Below are positions 44,936 through 54,193 of a stretch of 64,000 nt of DNA, piece after piece. Position 1 is the stretch's first letter, and each line of letters begins with the position of its first letter. The notes beneath the pieces are model-generated. The model did no database searches, was not told the origin of the DNA, and saw nothing but the letters and a program-made list of their open reading frames with translations. A program made the position numbers and the translations under genes. Source of the stretch: Sphingomonadaceae bacterium (GTDB lineage: Bacteria > Pseudomonadota > Alphaproteobacteria > Sphingomonadales > Sphingomonadaceae). Location: NCBI GenBank assembly GCA_009926135.1, contig RFPL01000003.1:62001-126000 (forward strand), read 5' to 3'.

Positions 44936-47086
44936 TCACTTTTCTGAACGCGGAACCTGCAGGCCGCTCCACTGCGCGAGGAATGCCAGCACGTCCGCTC
45001 CTTCGGCCACCGCCTTGTCGGTCGGCTTGCCTGAACCGTGGCCGGCGCGAGTCTCAATTCGGATCAAGTGCGGCTTGGTCCCGGCAGAGGCGGCCTGGAG
45101 CGCGGCGGTGTACTTGAAGCTGTGGCCCGGGACGACGCGGTCATCGGTATCGGCCGTGGTCACAAGCATCGCGGGGTAATCCACCCCCACCTTGATGTTG
45201 TGATAGGGCGAATAGGCCCGCAGCACGCGCCAGTCGGCTTCCTTGCTGGGATAGCCGTAGTCATCGACCCAATAGCGCCCGGCGGTAAATCGATCGAACC
45301 GCAGCATGTCCATCACCCCGACCGCGGCATTGGCGGCGGCAAACAGGTCTGGGCGCTGGTTGACCACGGCACCGACCAGCAGGCCGCCGTTCGAGCCGCC
45401 CTGGATGGTCAGGCCGCCCTTGGGGGTGATCCCCTCGGCAATCAGGTATTCGCCGGCCGCAATGAAATCGTCGAACACGTTCTGCTTGTTGCCGAGCCGC
45501 CCGGCATCGTGCCAGGCCTTGCCGTATTCGCCGCCGCCGCGCAGGTTGGCGAGCGCGAAAGCGCCGCCGGCCTCCAGCCAAGCCATGCGCGCGGCCGAGA
45601 AGCCGGGCGTGAGCGAGATATCGAACCCGCCATAGCCATAGAGCAGCGTTGGCACGGCCTTGCCGGCCTGGGCCACTGCCTTCTTGCGCACCACGAACAT
45701 CGGCACGCGGGTGCCATCCTTCGAGTTGTAGAAGCGCTGTTCGATCGCATAGTCAGCCGGATTGAAGGTGACCTTGGGCAGCGCGAAGGGCTCGCTCTTC
45801 CCGGTGCGCGTGTCGAAGCGATAGATCCCGCCCGGCTGATTGAAGCTGGAGAAGGAATAGAATGTCTCGGGATCGCCTGGTTCGCCGCTGAAGCCAGAGG
45901 CTGTGCCAATCGCATTCAGCGCAATCTGCTGCACCGGCTTGCCCGCCAGCGAGCGAACTTCCGCAACCGACTTCGCATCCTTGAGGTAGGCCAGGATCAG
46001 CCGGTCGCCGACGATCTCGGCCCGCTCCAGTGTCTCCGTCCGTTCCCCGATCACTGGCTCGAACTGGGGCGCGGCAACGGCCACATTCACTTTCACCACG
46101 CGCAGCCGCGGGGCATCCTTGTTCGTCACGAAGTACAGGGTATCGCCCATGCCCTCGACAAGCCGCCAGTCGTTCTCAAGGCCACCAACCAGCGTGCGCG
46201 CCTCCCACTTGCGGTTCTTCCCAAGCGGGATCAGGTGCAACGCATAGCGGCTGTCCGTCCCCCGAGACGTGGTGATGACGATCCAGCGGCCATCGTGCGT
46301 AACCTGCGCCGAATGGCCCAGATCGGCATCACCAGGCGTGGAATAGACCAGCTCGTCTTGCGACTGCGGGGTGCCGATCCGGTGGAAGTAGATCGCCTGA
46401 TTCTTGTTGAGGGACTGGAATTCAGCCCCCGCCTGCGGCTCGGGGAAACGCGAATAGAGGAAGCCCTCGTTGCCGATCCACGCGATATTGGTGAATTTGG
46501 CCCACTGGACGCCGTCTCCGAGCACCTTGCCCGTGGTGACATCAAGCACCTTGATCGTCCGCCAGTCCGAACCGCCATCCTGGATGGAATAGGCCAGCAG
46601 CCTGCCGTTCTTCGATGGCACCCAGGCATCGAGCGCCGTCGCCCCGTCCTTGGCCCAGGCATTGGGATCGATCAGCAAGGTCTGCGCGCCATTCAGCCCC
46701 TTGCGGACGAACAGCTGCGACTGGTTCTGCAGGCCGGAATTGCGCATGTAGAAGTAATAGGCGCCGGCCTTGCGGGGCAGGCCAAAGCGCTCATAATCCA
46801 TCAGTGCCTTGATCCGCTGAGCGAACCATTCGCGCTGCGGCAGTTGGGCCAGATAGCCCTGCGTCAGCGTGTTCTGCCGCGCCACCCAGTTCGCCACCGC
46901 CTTGTCGGTACGCACGTCATTTTCAAGCCAGCGATACGGATCGGCTACCTGCTCGCCAAACTGGTTCTCGACCAGGTCGACGCGGGCGGTTTCAGGATAT
47001 TCGAGTACCATCTTCTCGGCAGCGACAGGGGGGGTAAGCGAGACAACCAAAGCTGCGGCCATCAAGGCCGGGGCGCGACGCGACAT
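44936..47086 (-). CDS. Exported prolyl oligopeptidase (S9A)
   Basis: The 716-aa enzyme has a signal peptide (MAAALVVSLTPPVAA), the S9A start DPYRWLEN, a propeller domain (about 90-440) and the catalytic domain with Ser565 in GGSNGG, Asp in DTDDRVVPGHS (about 646-649) and His683 in RAGHG. It cleaves after proline in short peptides, here in the periplasm. Unlike many cytosolic prolyl oligopeptidases it is secreted. It ends downstream of the ribosomal block and is separated from rplQ by a terminator. Confidence 0.95.
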   Translation of the reverse strand: MSRRAPALMAAALVVSLTPPVAAEKMVLEYPETARVDLVENQFGEQVADPYRWLENDVRTDKAVANWVARQNTLTQGYLAQLPQREWFAQRIKALMDYERFGLPRKAGAYYFYMRNSGLQNQSQLFVRKGLNGAQTLLIDPNAWAKDGATALDAWVPSKNGRLLAYSIQDGGSDWRTIKVLDVTTGKVLGDGVQWAKFTNIAWIGNEGFLYSRFPEPQAGAEFQSLNKNQAIYFHRIGTPQSQDELVYSTPGDADLGHSAQVTHDGRWIVITTSRGTDSRYALHLIPLGKNRKWEARTLVGGLENDWRLVEGMGDTLYFVTNKDAPRLRVVKVNVAVAAPQFEPVIGERTETLERAEIVGDRLILAYLKDAKSVAEVRSLAGKPVQQIALNAIGTASGFSGEPGDPETFYSFSSFNQPGGIYRFDTRTGKSEPFALPKVTFNPADYAIEQRFYNSKDGTRVPMFVVRKKAVAQAGKAVPTLLYGYGGFDISLTPGFSAARMAWLEAGGAFALANLRGGGEYGKAWHDAGRLGNKQNVFDDFIAAGEYLIAEGITPKGGLTIQGGSNGGLLVGAVVNQRPDLFAAANAAVGVMDMLRFDRFTAGRYWVDDYGYPSKEADWRVLRAYSPYHNIKVGVDYPAMLVTTADTDDRVVPGHSFKYTAALQAASAGTKPHLIRIETRAGHGSGKPTDKAVAEGADVLAFLAQWSGLQVPRSEK

Positions 47087-47105
47087 GCATTACTCCGAAA
47101 TGCGA

Positions 47106-47142
47106 AAAGGCGGGGGTGACCGTAGCAGTCACCCCCGCCTTT
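47106..47142 (-). terminator. Terminator at the end of the alpha operon (after rplQ)
   Basis: A perfect 15-bp stem (47106-47120 with 47128-47142) and 7-nt loop, ending in TTTT on the minus strand, 31 bp past the rplQ stop. Confidence 0.92.
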
Positions 47143-47172
47143 GCAACTGGACCAAAGGTCGCAGCGAGACGC

Positions 47173-47586
47173 TTATTCGGCGTCGTCACCCATCATGACC
47201 GGACCCGAATCCTGGCCCTTGGCCGAGGTATCGCGGTCCACCAGTTCAATCACGGCCATCGGCGCAGCGTCCGAGGCGCGGATGCCGGCCTTGATCACGC
47301 GGGTGTAGCCGCCCTGGCGATCAGCGTAACGCGCGGCCAGAACTTCGAAGAGCTTCTTTTCCTGGGCTTCGTCGAGCAGACGAGCATGGGCCAGACGGCG
47401 GTTCGAAAGACCGCCGTGCTTTGCCAGCGTGATCAGCTTTTCCAGGTACGGACGCAGTTCGCGCGCCTTGGGCAAAGTGGTGGTGATCTGTTCGTGCTTG
47501 ATCAGTGCCGCCGACATGTTGCGTAGCAGCGCCTTGCGGTGGCTGGAAGTGCGGTTGAGCTTACGCCCGCCAAGCTTGTGACGCAT
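47173..47586 (-). CDS. rplQ: 50S ribosomal protein L17
   Basis: 137 aa with the L17 signature [24 protein letters not shown] and [20 protein letters not shown]. It lies near the exit tunnel of the 50S subunit. It has a short acidic tail ([12 protein letters not shown]) absent in E. coli L17. It is the last gene of the block, 108 bp after rpoA, a gap that carries a UUCG hairpin. Confidence 0.97.
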   Translation of the reverse strand: MRHKLGGRKLNRTSSHRKALLRNMSAALIKHEQITTTLPKARELRPYLEKLITLAKHGGLSNRRLAHARLLDEAQEKKLFEVLAARYADRQGGYTRVIKAGIRASDAAPMAVIELVDRDTSAKGQDSGPVMMGDDAE

Positions 47587-47664
47587 GGGTCATTCCTTCG
47601 TTCGTTATGGGCCCGTGTCAGGTAGCCCAGACCTGGTGGCAGTTGCGGTCGCCGCCGATTACCG

Positions 47665-47688
47665 TCGGGGCACCCGAAGGTGCCCCGA
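47665..47688 (-). promoter_or_regulatory. UUCG-capped hairpin between rpoA and rplQ
   Basis: A perfect 10-bp stem (47665-47674 with 47679-47688) capped by UUCG on the minus strand. No T-tract follows, so it is more likely an mRNA-processing, stability or attenuation element than a full terminator. Confidence 0.75.
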
Positions 47689-47694
47689 ATCTGG

Positions 47695-48753
47695 TTAGCC
47701 CAGCAGCTCTTGTTCGAGCTTCTTGGCCATTTCTTCGATGTTTTCCGGCGGCCAGCCAGGGATGTCCATGCCGAGGCGCAGGCCCATCGAGCTCAGGACT
47801 TCCTTGATCTCGTTGAGCGACTTGCGGCCGAAGTTCGGCGTACGGAGCATCTCGGCCTCGGTCTTCTGGACCAGGTCGCCGATGTAGATGATGTTGTCGT
47901 TCTTCAGGCAGTTGGCCGAACGCACCGACAGTTCCAGTTCGTCGACCTTCTTGAGCAGGTAACGATTGAGCTGGTTGGTGTCGCTTTCTTCGGCCGGAGC
48001 AGCAGCCATGCCGATCATCGGCGAGCTGCCCATCGGCACGGCATCATCGAAGTGAACGAACAGCGAGAGCTGGTCCTGAAGGATCCGCGCGGCAAAGGCC
48101 ACGGCATCTTCCGGGGTAACCGTACCATCGGTTTCGACGGTCAGGTTCAGCTTGTCGTAGTCGAGTTCCTGCCCGATGCGGGCATTGTCGACCTTGTACG
48201 AAACCTGACGGACCGGCGAATAGAGCGAGTCAACCGGGATCAGGCCGATCGGCGCATCGATCGGGCGGTTCGACACGGCCGGGACATAGCCCTTGCCGGT
48301 ATCGGCGGTCAGTTCCATGTTGAGCGTCGCACCTTCATCAAGGTGGCAGATCACCAGGTCCTTGTTCATCACTTCGATGTCGCCCGAAACGGCGATATCA
48401 CCAGCCTTGACTTCGGCCGGACCGGTCGCCGACAGCTGCAGACGCTTGGGGCCTTCACCCTGCATCTTCAGCGCGATCTGCTTCACGTTCAGCACGATGT
48501 CGGTCACGTCTTCACGCACACCGGCGAGCGACGAGAATTCGTGCAGCACGTTTTCGATCTTGATCGAAGTGATTGCAGCGCCCTGCAGCGAGGACAGCAG
48601 CACGCGGCGCAGCGCATTGCCCAGCGTCAGGCCAAAGCCACGCTCGAGCGGCTCGGCGACGAAGGTAGCGCGGCGCTTGGGGTCGTTGCCCGACTTCACC
48701 TCGAGGGCGTTGGGCTTCTTGAGTTCCTGCCAGTTCTTGATGTTGACAGTCAT
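47695..48753 (-). CDS. rpoA: RNA polymerase alpha subunit
   Basis: 352 aa, with the N-terminal dimerisation domain ([36 protein letters not shown]) and a C-terminal domain carrying the [12 protein letters not shown] and [14 protein letters not shown] helices that contact UP elements and activators. Length is slightly above E. coli (329). It follows rpsK after 124 bp containing a palindrome. Confidence 0.98.
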   Translation of the reverse strand: MTVNIKNWQELKKPNALEVKSGNDPKRRATFVAEPLERGFGLTLGNALRRVLLSSLQGAAITSIKIENVLHEFSSLAGVREDVTDIVLNVKQIALKMQGEGPKRLQLSATGPAEVKAGDIAVSGDIEVMNKDLVICHLDEGATLNMELTADTGKGYVPAVSNRPIDAPIGLIPVDSLYSPVRQVSYKVDNARIGQELDYDKLNLTVETDGTVTPEDAVAFAARILQDQLSLFVHFDDAVPMGSSPMIGMAAAPAEESDTNQLNRYLLKKVDELELSVRSANCLKNDNIIYIGDLVQKTEAEMLRTPNFGRKSLNEIKEVLSSMGLRLGMDIPGWPPENIEEMAKKLEQELLG

Positions 48754-48843
48754 GGAGGTCCCCTAAATGGATCTTCGGCCCGAGGGCCTTATTTTGGCGG
48801 GAACGGCCGCTGCGCCTCTCAGCGCCGCGACCGATCCTGAACT

Positions 48844-48867
48844 GCGGCGATGGGGCCCCATCACCGC
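48844..48867. promoter_or_regulatory. Palindrome in the rpsK-rpoA spacer
   Basis: GATGGGGCCCCATC (48849-48862) is a perfect 14-bp palindrome, flanked by GCGG and CCGC to give a 24-nt inverted repeat. It could be a transcript hairpin or a dimeric protein site. Confidence 0.55.
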
Positions 48868-48877
48868 GATAACTCGA

Positions 48878-49267
48878 TCAGACGCGGCGACGCTTCGAAG
48901 GCCGGACCCCGTTATGCGGGATCGGCGTAACGTCGCGGATCGAAGTGATGGTGAAGCCAACGGCCTGCAAGGCACGCAGCGCGCTTTCGCGGCCCGAACC
49001 GGGACCCTTCACTTCGACTTCCAGGGTGCGGACGCCGTGTTCGGCGGCCTTCTTGCCGGCGTCGTCAGCAGCCACCTGAGCGGCATACGGGGTCGACTTG
49101 CGGCTGCCCTTGAAGCCCATCATGCCGGCGCTGGACCAGGAAATCGCATTGCCCTGGGCGTCGGTGATGGTGATCATGGTGTTGTTGAAGCTGGCATTCA
49201 CATGCGCGATGCCGCTGGAGATGTTCTTCCGCTCGCGGCGCTTAATGCGCTGGGGTTCGCGTGCCAT
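48878..49267 (-). CDS. rpsK: 30S ribosomal protein S11
   Basis: 129 aa with the S11 motifs [36 protein letters not shown] and C-terminal [16 protein letters not shown]. It sits on the 30S platform near the mRNA exit. Spacing to rpsM is 71 bp, to rpoA 124 bp. Confidence 0.98.
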   Translation of the reverse strand: MAREPQRIKRRERKNISSGIAHVNASFNNTMITITDAQGNAISWSSAGMMGFKGSRKSTPYAAQVAADDAGKKAAEHGVRTLEVEVKGPGSGRESALRALQAVGFTITSIRDVTPIPHNGVRPSKRRRV

Positions 49268-49338
49268 TTGGTTGTCCTACTCGAATATCGGGAAGCGAAA
49301 GCTGCGGGGCCCAGGTCCTGGAGACCGGAGCCTGCTGC

Positions 49339-49707
49339 TTACTTCTTCTTGCCGGCGATCGGCTTGGCCTTGCCCTTGCGGGTACGGGCGTTGGTGTGGG
49401 TGCGCTGGCCGCGAACCGGCAAGCCCTTGCGATGGCGCAGGCCGCGATAGCAGGCCAGGTCCATCAGACGCTTGATGTTCATCGCGGTCTCGCGGCGGAG
49501 GTCACCCTCAACCGTGTGCTCGGCGTCGATCGATTCGCGGATATGCAGGACTTCCTGGTCGGAAAGGTCCGCAACCCGGCGGGCATGGTCGATACCCAGC
49601 TTGTCGACGATCTGGCGGGCCTTGAACGGGCCAATACCGTGAATGTAGGTAAGCGCGATGATCACGCGCTTGTTGGTGGGGATATTAACCCCGGCAATAC
49701 GAGCCAC
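49339..49707 (-). CDS. rpsM: 30S ribosomal protein S13
   Basis: 122 aa, starting at GTG, with [21 protein letters not shown] and [20 protein letters not shown]. It contacts the P-site tRNA and the intersubunit bridge. In most bacteria infA or rpmJ comes directly before rpsM; here neither is present and an SRPBCC gene plus a likely promoter precede it. Confidence 0.98.
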   Translation of the reverse strand: MARIAGVNIPTNKRVIIALTYIHGIGPFKARQIVDKLGIDHARRVADLSDQEVLHIRESIDAEHTVEGDLRRETAMNIKRLMDLACYRGLRHRKGLPVRGQRTHTNARTRKGKAKPIAGKKK

Positions 49708-49853
49708 TTAATTCTCCATGCTCCACAGAAGACTGCAGACTAGCCCGCGGCCTTCCATCTCAACGCTCATTCGCCACAACGGCAAAAAGCCCGGTTGGCG
49801 CGCGCAATGGCCTCGCCTTCCGGACTTATCCGTTCATGCCGAATGGACCGGGC

Positions 49854-49881
49854 GCTTAAGGCGATTCTCCGGCGGTGTCAA
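49854..49881 (-). promoter_or_regulatory. Candidate promoter of the rpsM-rpsK-rpoA-rplQ unit
   Basis: On the minus strand TTGACA (49881-49876) and TTAAGC (49859-49854) are spaced 16 bp apart, about 150 bp before the rpsM start. The 194-bp gap 49708-49901 has no gene that I can support. Confidence 0.5.
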
Positions 49882-49901
49882 CGCCGCTGTTCTGCGCTGC
49901 T

Positions 49902-50465
49902 TCAAGGAGCGGTCACGCCTGCCGGCAAGCCGGCCTTTTCCGCCAGGCGTTTCACCTGCTCGGCCAGAACCTTGTCAACCAGCGGCCCCAATTCGGCGGG
50001 CTTGGCTTGCCAGGTCCCGCCAACAGCATAACGCCAGTGGACCTGGGTGCTGTCACCCTCAGCTTTGAGGGTAATCGTCAGCACCGCGAGGACAGCTTCA
50101 CCCTGCAACGGGCCCAGGCCGCCAATCATGCGCAGCACCCCGCGCTGCGGATCGGCATAGACCACGTGCATGTGCTCGACGCTCCCCATTCGCTGCCCTT
50201 CGGGAGCATCGGCGGGCTTAGGCAACTTCTCGCAGAAGCAACCTGTGGCCTGGGCATCGAGATAGAGATTGGCGGAGTCGCCGGAATAGGTGTGGCTGGC
50301 GGACCACCACTGGTTTGGCGCGACCAGTACTTTCCAGACCGCAGCCGGCTCGGCCGCCACAGATGCGACATGATCGCTAACGAAGCCGGAATCGGAAGTG
50401 GCGACCAGTTCGGCCTGAAGCGGCGAACCCAGCAGCAATGCGGCGGTGGCCAATACTCGGTGCAT
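49902..50465 (-). CDS. Exported SRPBCC family protein inside the ribosomal block
   Basis: 187 aa with a signal peptide (MHRVLATAALLLGSPLQA) and a START-like domain: VASVAAEPAAVWKVLVAPNQWWS, SHTYSGDSANLYLD, GSVEHMHVVYADPQRGVLRM and STQVHWRYAVGGTW. Such domains bind hydrophobic ligands; a periplasmic site is predicted. It has no known link to translation. It lies 23 bp after adk and interrupts the usual adk-rpsM order. Confidence 0.85.
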   Translation of the reverse strand: MHRVLATAALLLGSPLQAELVATSDSGFVSDHVASVAAEPAAVWKVLVAPNQWWSASHTYSGDSANLYLDAQATGCFCEKLPKPADAPEGQRMGSVEHMHVVYADPQRGVLRMIGGLGPLQGEAVLAVLTITLKAEGDSTQVHWRYAVGGTWQAKPAELGPLVDKVLAEQVKRLAEKAGLPAGVTAP

Positions 50466-50488
50466 TGCCCTTCCCTTCGCAGTCAGGA

Positions 50489-51136
50489 TCAGGATGCGAT
50501 CACCTGTTCGATTGCGGCAGTCACCTGATCCATGTCGGCCATACCGTCAACACGGCTGACAATGCCCCTCGCCTCGTAGATCGGGAGGATCGGCGCCGTC
50601 TTGGCGCGATATTCGGCCATGCGGGTCCGCACGGTTTCCTCGTTGTCGTCTGGCCGGCGCTTGAACTCGGTCGAGCCGCACTTGTCGCAGACGCCGTCCA
50701 CTTTCGGACGCTCGAACTTGTCGTGATAGCCCTTGCCGCATTTGGCGCAGGTGAAGCGGCCCGTGATACGCTCGACCAGCGCATCCTCATCGACTGCCAG
50801 TTCGATCACGCGGTTCAGGGTGCGGCCGCGCTGGTTCAGGATCGCATCGAGCGAATGGGCCTGGGCCTCGGTCCGCGGATAGCCATCAAAGATCGCACCG
50901 GTGTCTGGCCCCATGGCATCAAGCTCTTCGCCGATCAGTGCCGAAACAATCTCGTCCGACACGAGCTCCCCGCGTTCCATCACTGCCTTGGCCTGGAGAC
51001 CGACCGGCGTTGCCGCCTTGACGGCCGCGCGGAGCATGTCGCCAGTCGAGAGCTGGCGCATGCCATGCCGCTCGACCAGTCGCTGCGCCTGTGTTCCCTT
51101 GCCCGCACCCGGAGGGCCCAGAAGGATGATGTTCAC
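50489..51136 (-). CDS. adk: Adenylate kinase with zinc-type LID
   Basis: 215 aa, GTG start. P-loop GPPGAGKGTQ (7-16), NMP-binding STGDMLRA, and a LID with four cysteines (C130, C133, C150, C153), which binds zinc in many bacteria but is lost in E. coli. It interconverts ATP + AMP and 2 ADP. It lies 25 bp after secY. Confidence 0.97.
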   Translation of the reverse strand: MNIILLGPPGAGKGTQAQRLVERHGMRQLSTGDMLRAAVKAATPVGLQAKAVMERGELVSDEIVSALIGEELDAMGPDTGAIFDGYPRTEAQAHSLDAILNQRGRTLNRVIELAVDEDALVERITGRFTCAKCGKGYHDKFERPKVDGVCDKCGSTEFKRRPDDNEETVRTRMAEYRAKTAPILPIYEARGIVSRVDGMADMDQVTAAIEQVIAS

Positions 51137-51161
51137 GTCAGGTACCCCCCAAAAGTGACTA

Positions 51162-52529
51162 TCAGCGAATGCGGCCTTTCAGCTTCGCCTTCTTGATAAG
51201 GTCGCCGTACTGGTGAGCCAGCAGGTGCGACTGAATCTGCGTGATCGTATCGACCGTGACGTTCACGACGATCAGCAGGCTGGTGCCCCCCAGGAACATC
51301 ATGTTGAGCCCGGTCGATGCGATCCACCATTCCGGGATAACGCAGACCACGGTGATATAGATCGCGCCGATCACGGTGATGCGCGTCAGGACATAATCCA
51401 GATAGGTCGCCGTGCTCTTGCCCGGACGGATGCCGGGGATGAACCCGCCATTGCGCTTCAGGTTATCGGCGGTCTCTTCCGGATTGAACACCACGGCGGT
51501 GTAGAAGAAGCAGAAGAACACGATGCCAAGCGCATAAAGCGTCATGTACAGCGGCTGGCCATGCGCCAGATACTGATTGAGCGTGACGATAGCCCCGCCC
51601 AGCTTGGTATCGGGCGCAATCGAATTACCGGCGAACTGGCTGATCGTCAGCGGCAGGAGCAGCAGCGAACTCGCGAAGATCGGCGGGATCACACCCGCAG
51701 TGTTGATCTTCAGCGGCAGGTGGCTGCGATCGGCCTGCATCATGCCATGCTGGCTGGCGCGCTTGGGATACTGCACCAGCAGCCGCCGCGTCGCCCGTTC
51801 CATGAAGCAGATGAACAACACCAGCACCACCAGCACGCCAAGTGCCAGCGCAATCGTGAAACCGCTGATCGAGCCAGAACGTCCGCCTTCGAACAGGTTC
51901 GAGACGAACTTCGGCATCTGCGCGACGATCCCGGCCATGATGATCAGCGAAGTACCATTGCCGATCCCGCGACTGGTGATCTGCTCACCCAGCCACAGCA
52001 GGAACATGGTCCCGCCGACAAGGCTGATCACGGCCACGACCTTGAACAAGAGGCCCGGATTGACCACGGCCTGGAGGCCGCTCGAAGCACCGTAGGCTTC
52101 AAGCCCCGAGGCAATGAACCAGCCCTGCACTGCGGTCAGCAGCACTGTTCCGTAGCGCGTATACTGGTTCAGCTTCTTGCGCCCGCTTTCACCTTCCTTC
52201 TTCAGCGCCATCAACGACGGATGGAGCGAAGCGGCAAGCTGAACGACGATCGAAGCCGTGATGTAGGGCATGATGCCGAGCGCGATGAGACTCATGCGCT
52301 CAAGGCTGCCGCCCGAGAAGGTGTTGAAGATATCGAGGATGCCGCCGCGGGTCTGGGCATAAAGCTGTTCCAGTACCAGCGGGTTGACCCCTGGCAGCGG
52401 CACGAAGCTCAGAAAGCGGAAGACAATCAGGGCGCCGAGGGTGAACCAGATGCGGTTCTTCAGCTCAGTCGCCTTGGAAAAATTGGCGAGGTTTAGATTG
52501 CTCGCAACGTTATCGGCACGTGAAGCCAT
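51162..52529 (-). CDS. secY: Preprotein translocase subunit SecY
   Basis: 455 aa with ten membrane helices. Signature segments are FKVVAVISLVGGTMFLLWLG, MQADRSHLPLKINTAGVIPP and VALSRIT-like cytosolic loops (YVLTRITVIGAIYI). It forms the protein-conducting channel with SecE and SecG, neither encoded here. The 127-bp gap to rplO upstream contains a strong hairpin. Confidence 0.97.
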   Translation of the reverse strand: MASRADNVASNLNLANFSKATELKNRIWFTLGALIVFRFLSFVPLPGVNPLVLEQLYAQTRGGILDIFNTFSGGSLERMSLIALGIMPYITASIVVQLAASLHPSLMALKKEGESGRKKLNQYTRYGTVLLTAVQGWFIASGLEAYGASSGLQAVVNPGLLFKVVAVISLVGGTMFLLWLGEQITSRGIGNGTSLIIMAGIVAQMPKFVSNLFEGGRSGSISGFTIALALGVLVVLVLFICFMERATRRLLVQYPKRASQHGMMQADRSHLPLKINTAGVIPPIFASSLLLLPLTISQFAGNSIAPDTKLGGAIVTLNQYLAHGQPLYMTLYALGIVFFCFFYTAVVFNPEETADNLKRNGGFIPGIRPGKSTATYLDYVLTRITVIGAIYITVVCVIPEWWIASTGLNMMFLGGTSLLIVVNVTVDTITQIQSHLLAHQYGDLIKKAKLKGRIR

Positions 52530-52619
52530 CGGGAATTTGAACCTTGCTATGGGCCCGCCCCGGACCGCTGTTCAGCCCCATATAGGGAGCATGCGGCGAA
52601 GTCCAAACCCTGCAATCAA

Positions 52620-52650
52620 ATCCATCCCCGCCTGTACGGCGGGGATGGAT
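52620..52650 (-). terminator. Strong hairpin between rplO and secY (attenuator or terminator)
   Basis: A perfect 13-bp stem (52620-52632 with 52638-52650) and 5-nt loop. On the minus strand TTTGATTG follows, so partial termination is plausible, lowering secY relative to ribosomal genes. Confidence 0.75.
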
Positions 52651-52656
52651 CGGAAA

Positions 52657-53187
52657 TTACTTCGCGGCCTTGCTGGCAGCCTTGTTGACTTCGCGGCGCG
52701 CAGTCTTCTTCTCGTGCTCGCTGGGCTGTTCAGCAGGCAGCTCAACCGAACCACCAGCCTTTTCAACCGCAGCAACAGCGCCCTTGCTGGCACCGGCAAC
52801 GGCAAACTTTACCTTGGCGGAGAACTCACCCTTGCCGAGCAGGCGCACGCCGTCCTTGCCACCACGAGCCAGACCGGCAGCCTTCAAAGCAGCGTGATCG
52901 ATCACGGCCTTGATGTCGAGCTTGCCCGCGTCAATGAACTTCTGGACCAGGCCCAGGTTCACTTCAGCATAGTCCTTGGCGAAGATGTTGTTGAAGCCAC
53001 GCTTCGGGATCCGCATGTGCAGCGGCATCTGGCCGCCTTCGAAGCCGTTCACCGAGACGCCCGAACGAGCCTTGGCACCCTTCTGGCCGCGGCCAGCAGT
53101 CTTGCCCTTGCCCGAACCGATACCACGGCCGACGCGCATACGCCCCTTGCGGGCACCCTTGTTGTCAGAAAGTTCGTTGAGTTTCAT
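52657..53187 (-). CDS. rplO: 50S ribosomal protein L15 with C-terminal extension
   Basis: 176 aa, against 144 in E. coli. The core shows [40 protein letters not shown] and PKRGFNN. After about residue 145 an added Glu/Lys/Ala-rich tail ([21 protein letters not shown]) follows. It is an early-assembly 50S protein. A UUCG hairpin with a T-rich tail lies between rpmD and this gene. Confidence 0.96.
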   Translation of the reverse strand: MKLNELSDNKGARKGRMRVGRGIGSGKGKTAGRGQKGAKARSGVSVNGFEGGQMPLHMRIPKRGFNNIFAKDYAEVNLGLVQKFIDAGKLDIKAVIDHAALKAAGLARGGKDGVRLLGKGEFSAKVKFAVAGASKGAVAAVEKAGGSVELPAEQPSEHEKKTARREVNKAASKAAK

Positions 53188-53220
53188 GTCGTTGCACTCG
53201 CTTTCGCTTTTGTCGCGCTG

Positions 53221-53249
53221 AAAGAAACATCCCGGCCGAAGCCGGGATG
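53221..53249 (-). terminator. UUCG-capped terminator-like hairpin between rpmD and rplO
   Basis: A 9-bp perfect stem (53228-53236 with 53241-53249) capped by UUCG, followed on the minus strand by TTTCTTT. The form is that of an intrinsic terminator inside the spc operon. Confidence 0.8.
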
Positions 53250-53258
53250 CTGATTAGG

Positions 53259-53435
53259 TCAATCGACCACAGCTACCATGTGCGGCAGCTTGGCAATTGC
53301 GCCGCGGACTTCGGGAGTATCTTCCAACTCCACGACGCGGTTCATCTTGCCCAGGCCCAGGCCGACCAGAATCTTCTTCTGGCTTTCCGGGCGACGGATC
53401 GGCGAACCGATCTGCTTGATCTTGATCTTCGCCAT
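53259..53435 (-). CDS. rpmD: 50S ribosomal protein L30
   Basis: 58 aa read directly from the sequence: [18 protein letters not shown] and a C-terminal LPHMVAVVD. The pattern [21 protein letters not shown] is the L30 core and length is standard. It starts 6 bp after the rpsE stop. A hairpin follows before rplO. Confidence 0.95.
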   Translation of the reverse strand: MAKIKIKQIGSPIRRPESQKKILVGLGLGKMNRVVELEDTPEVRGAIAKLPHMVAVVD

Positions 53436-53441
53436 GTCAGC

Positions 53442-54191
53442 TTACTCCGTGATCGCAGCTGCTTCGGCTTCCGCCTCGGCTGCGCTGGCGCCGCCGCGAC
53501 CCAGCAGGTCGGCAACCTTCTTGCCGCGACGCTGGGCGACCGACTTCGGCGAAGTCTGGCTAACCAGAGCGTCGAAGGTGGCGCGGATCATGTTGTAGGG
53601 GTTCGAGGTGCCGACCGACTTGGTCACCACATCGGCCACGCCCAGGCTTTCGAAGACTGCGCGCATCGGACCACCGGCGATGATGCCCGTCCCGGCCGGA
53701 GCCGAACGCAGGTTAACCTTGCCCGCACCAAACCGGCCCTTGCCGTCGTGGTGCAGGGTGCGGCCTTCCTTGAGCGGAACGCGAACCATCTTCTTCTTGG
53801 CCGAGGCAGTTGCCTTGGTGATCGCTTCAGGCACTTCGCGAGCCTTGCCATGGCCGAAGCCAACGCGGCCCTTGCCATCGCCAACCACGACCAGCGCAGC
53901 GAAACCGAAGCGCTTACCGCCCTTGACGGTCTTCGAGACGCGGTTGATGTGGACCAGCTTTTCGATCAGCTCTTCGCCGCCGTCATCGTCGCCGCCACGG
54001 CCACGACGATCATCACGGCCACGGCCACGGCCGCCACGGTCGTTACCGCCGCGATCGTTACCGCCACGGCCACGGCCACGGCCGCGACCCTCACGGGCCT
54101 CGCCGCCGGTGTCGCCACCCTGGACCTCGGTCGCCGCGATCGGAGCTGCGGCATCAACGGTGCCGGTTTCGGTGTTTGCTTCATCAGCCAT
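53442..54191 (-). CDS. rpsE: 30S ribosomal protein S5 with long RGG-rich N-terminal extension
   Basis: 249 aa; E. coli S5 has 167. The conserved domain begins near residue 72 ([20 protein letters not shown]) and includes [19 protein letters not shown] and [16 protein letters not shown]. The first ~70 residues are an acidic stretch followed by [18 protein letters not shown] repeats, an RGG box likely to bind RNA. The Ala/Glu tail is also longer. S5 acts in decoding fidelity and mRNA entry. It starts 3 bp after rplR. Confidence 0.96.
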   Translation of the reverse strand: MADEANTETGTVDAAAPIAATEVQGGDTGGEAREGRGRGRGRGGNDRGGNDRGGRGRGRDDRRGRGGDDDGGEELIEKLVHINRVSKTVKGGKRFGFAALVVVGDGKGRVGFGHGKAREVPEAITKATASAKKKMVRVPLKEGRTLHHDGKGRFGAGKVNLRSAPAGTGIIAGGPMRAVFESLGVADVVTKSVGTSNPYNMIRATFDALVSQTSPKSVAQRRGKKVADLLGRGGASAAEAEAEAAAITE

Positions 54192-54193
54192 CG

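Noticed and set aside
45038..47119. 693-codon frame antisense to prolyl oligopeptidase
   Set aside because: Composition is Arg/Gly/His-rich without domains, and the opposite strand has a complete catalytic triad.
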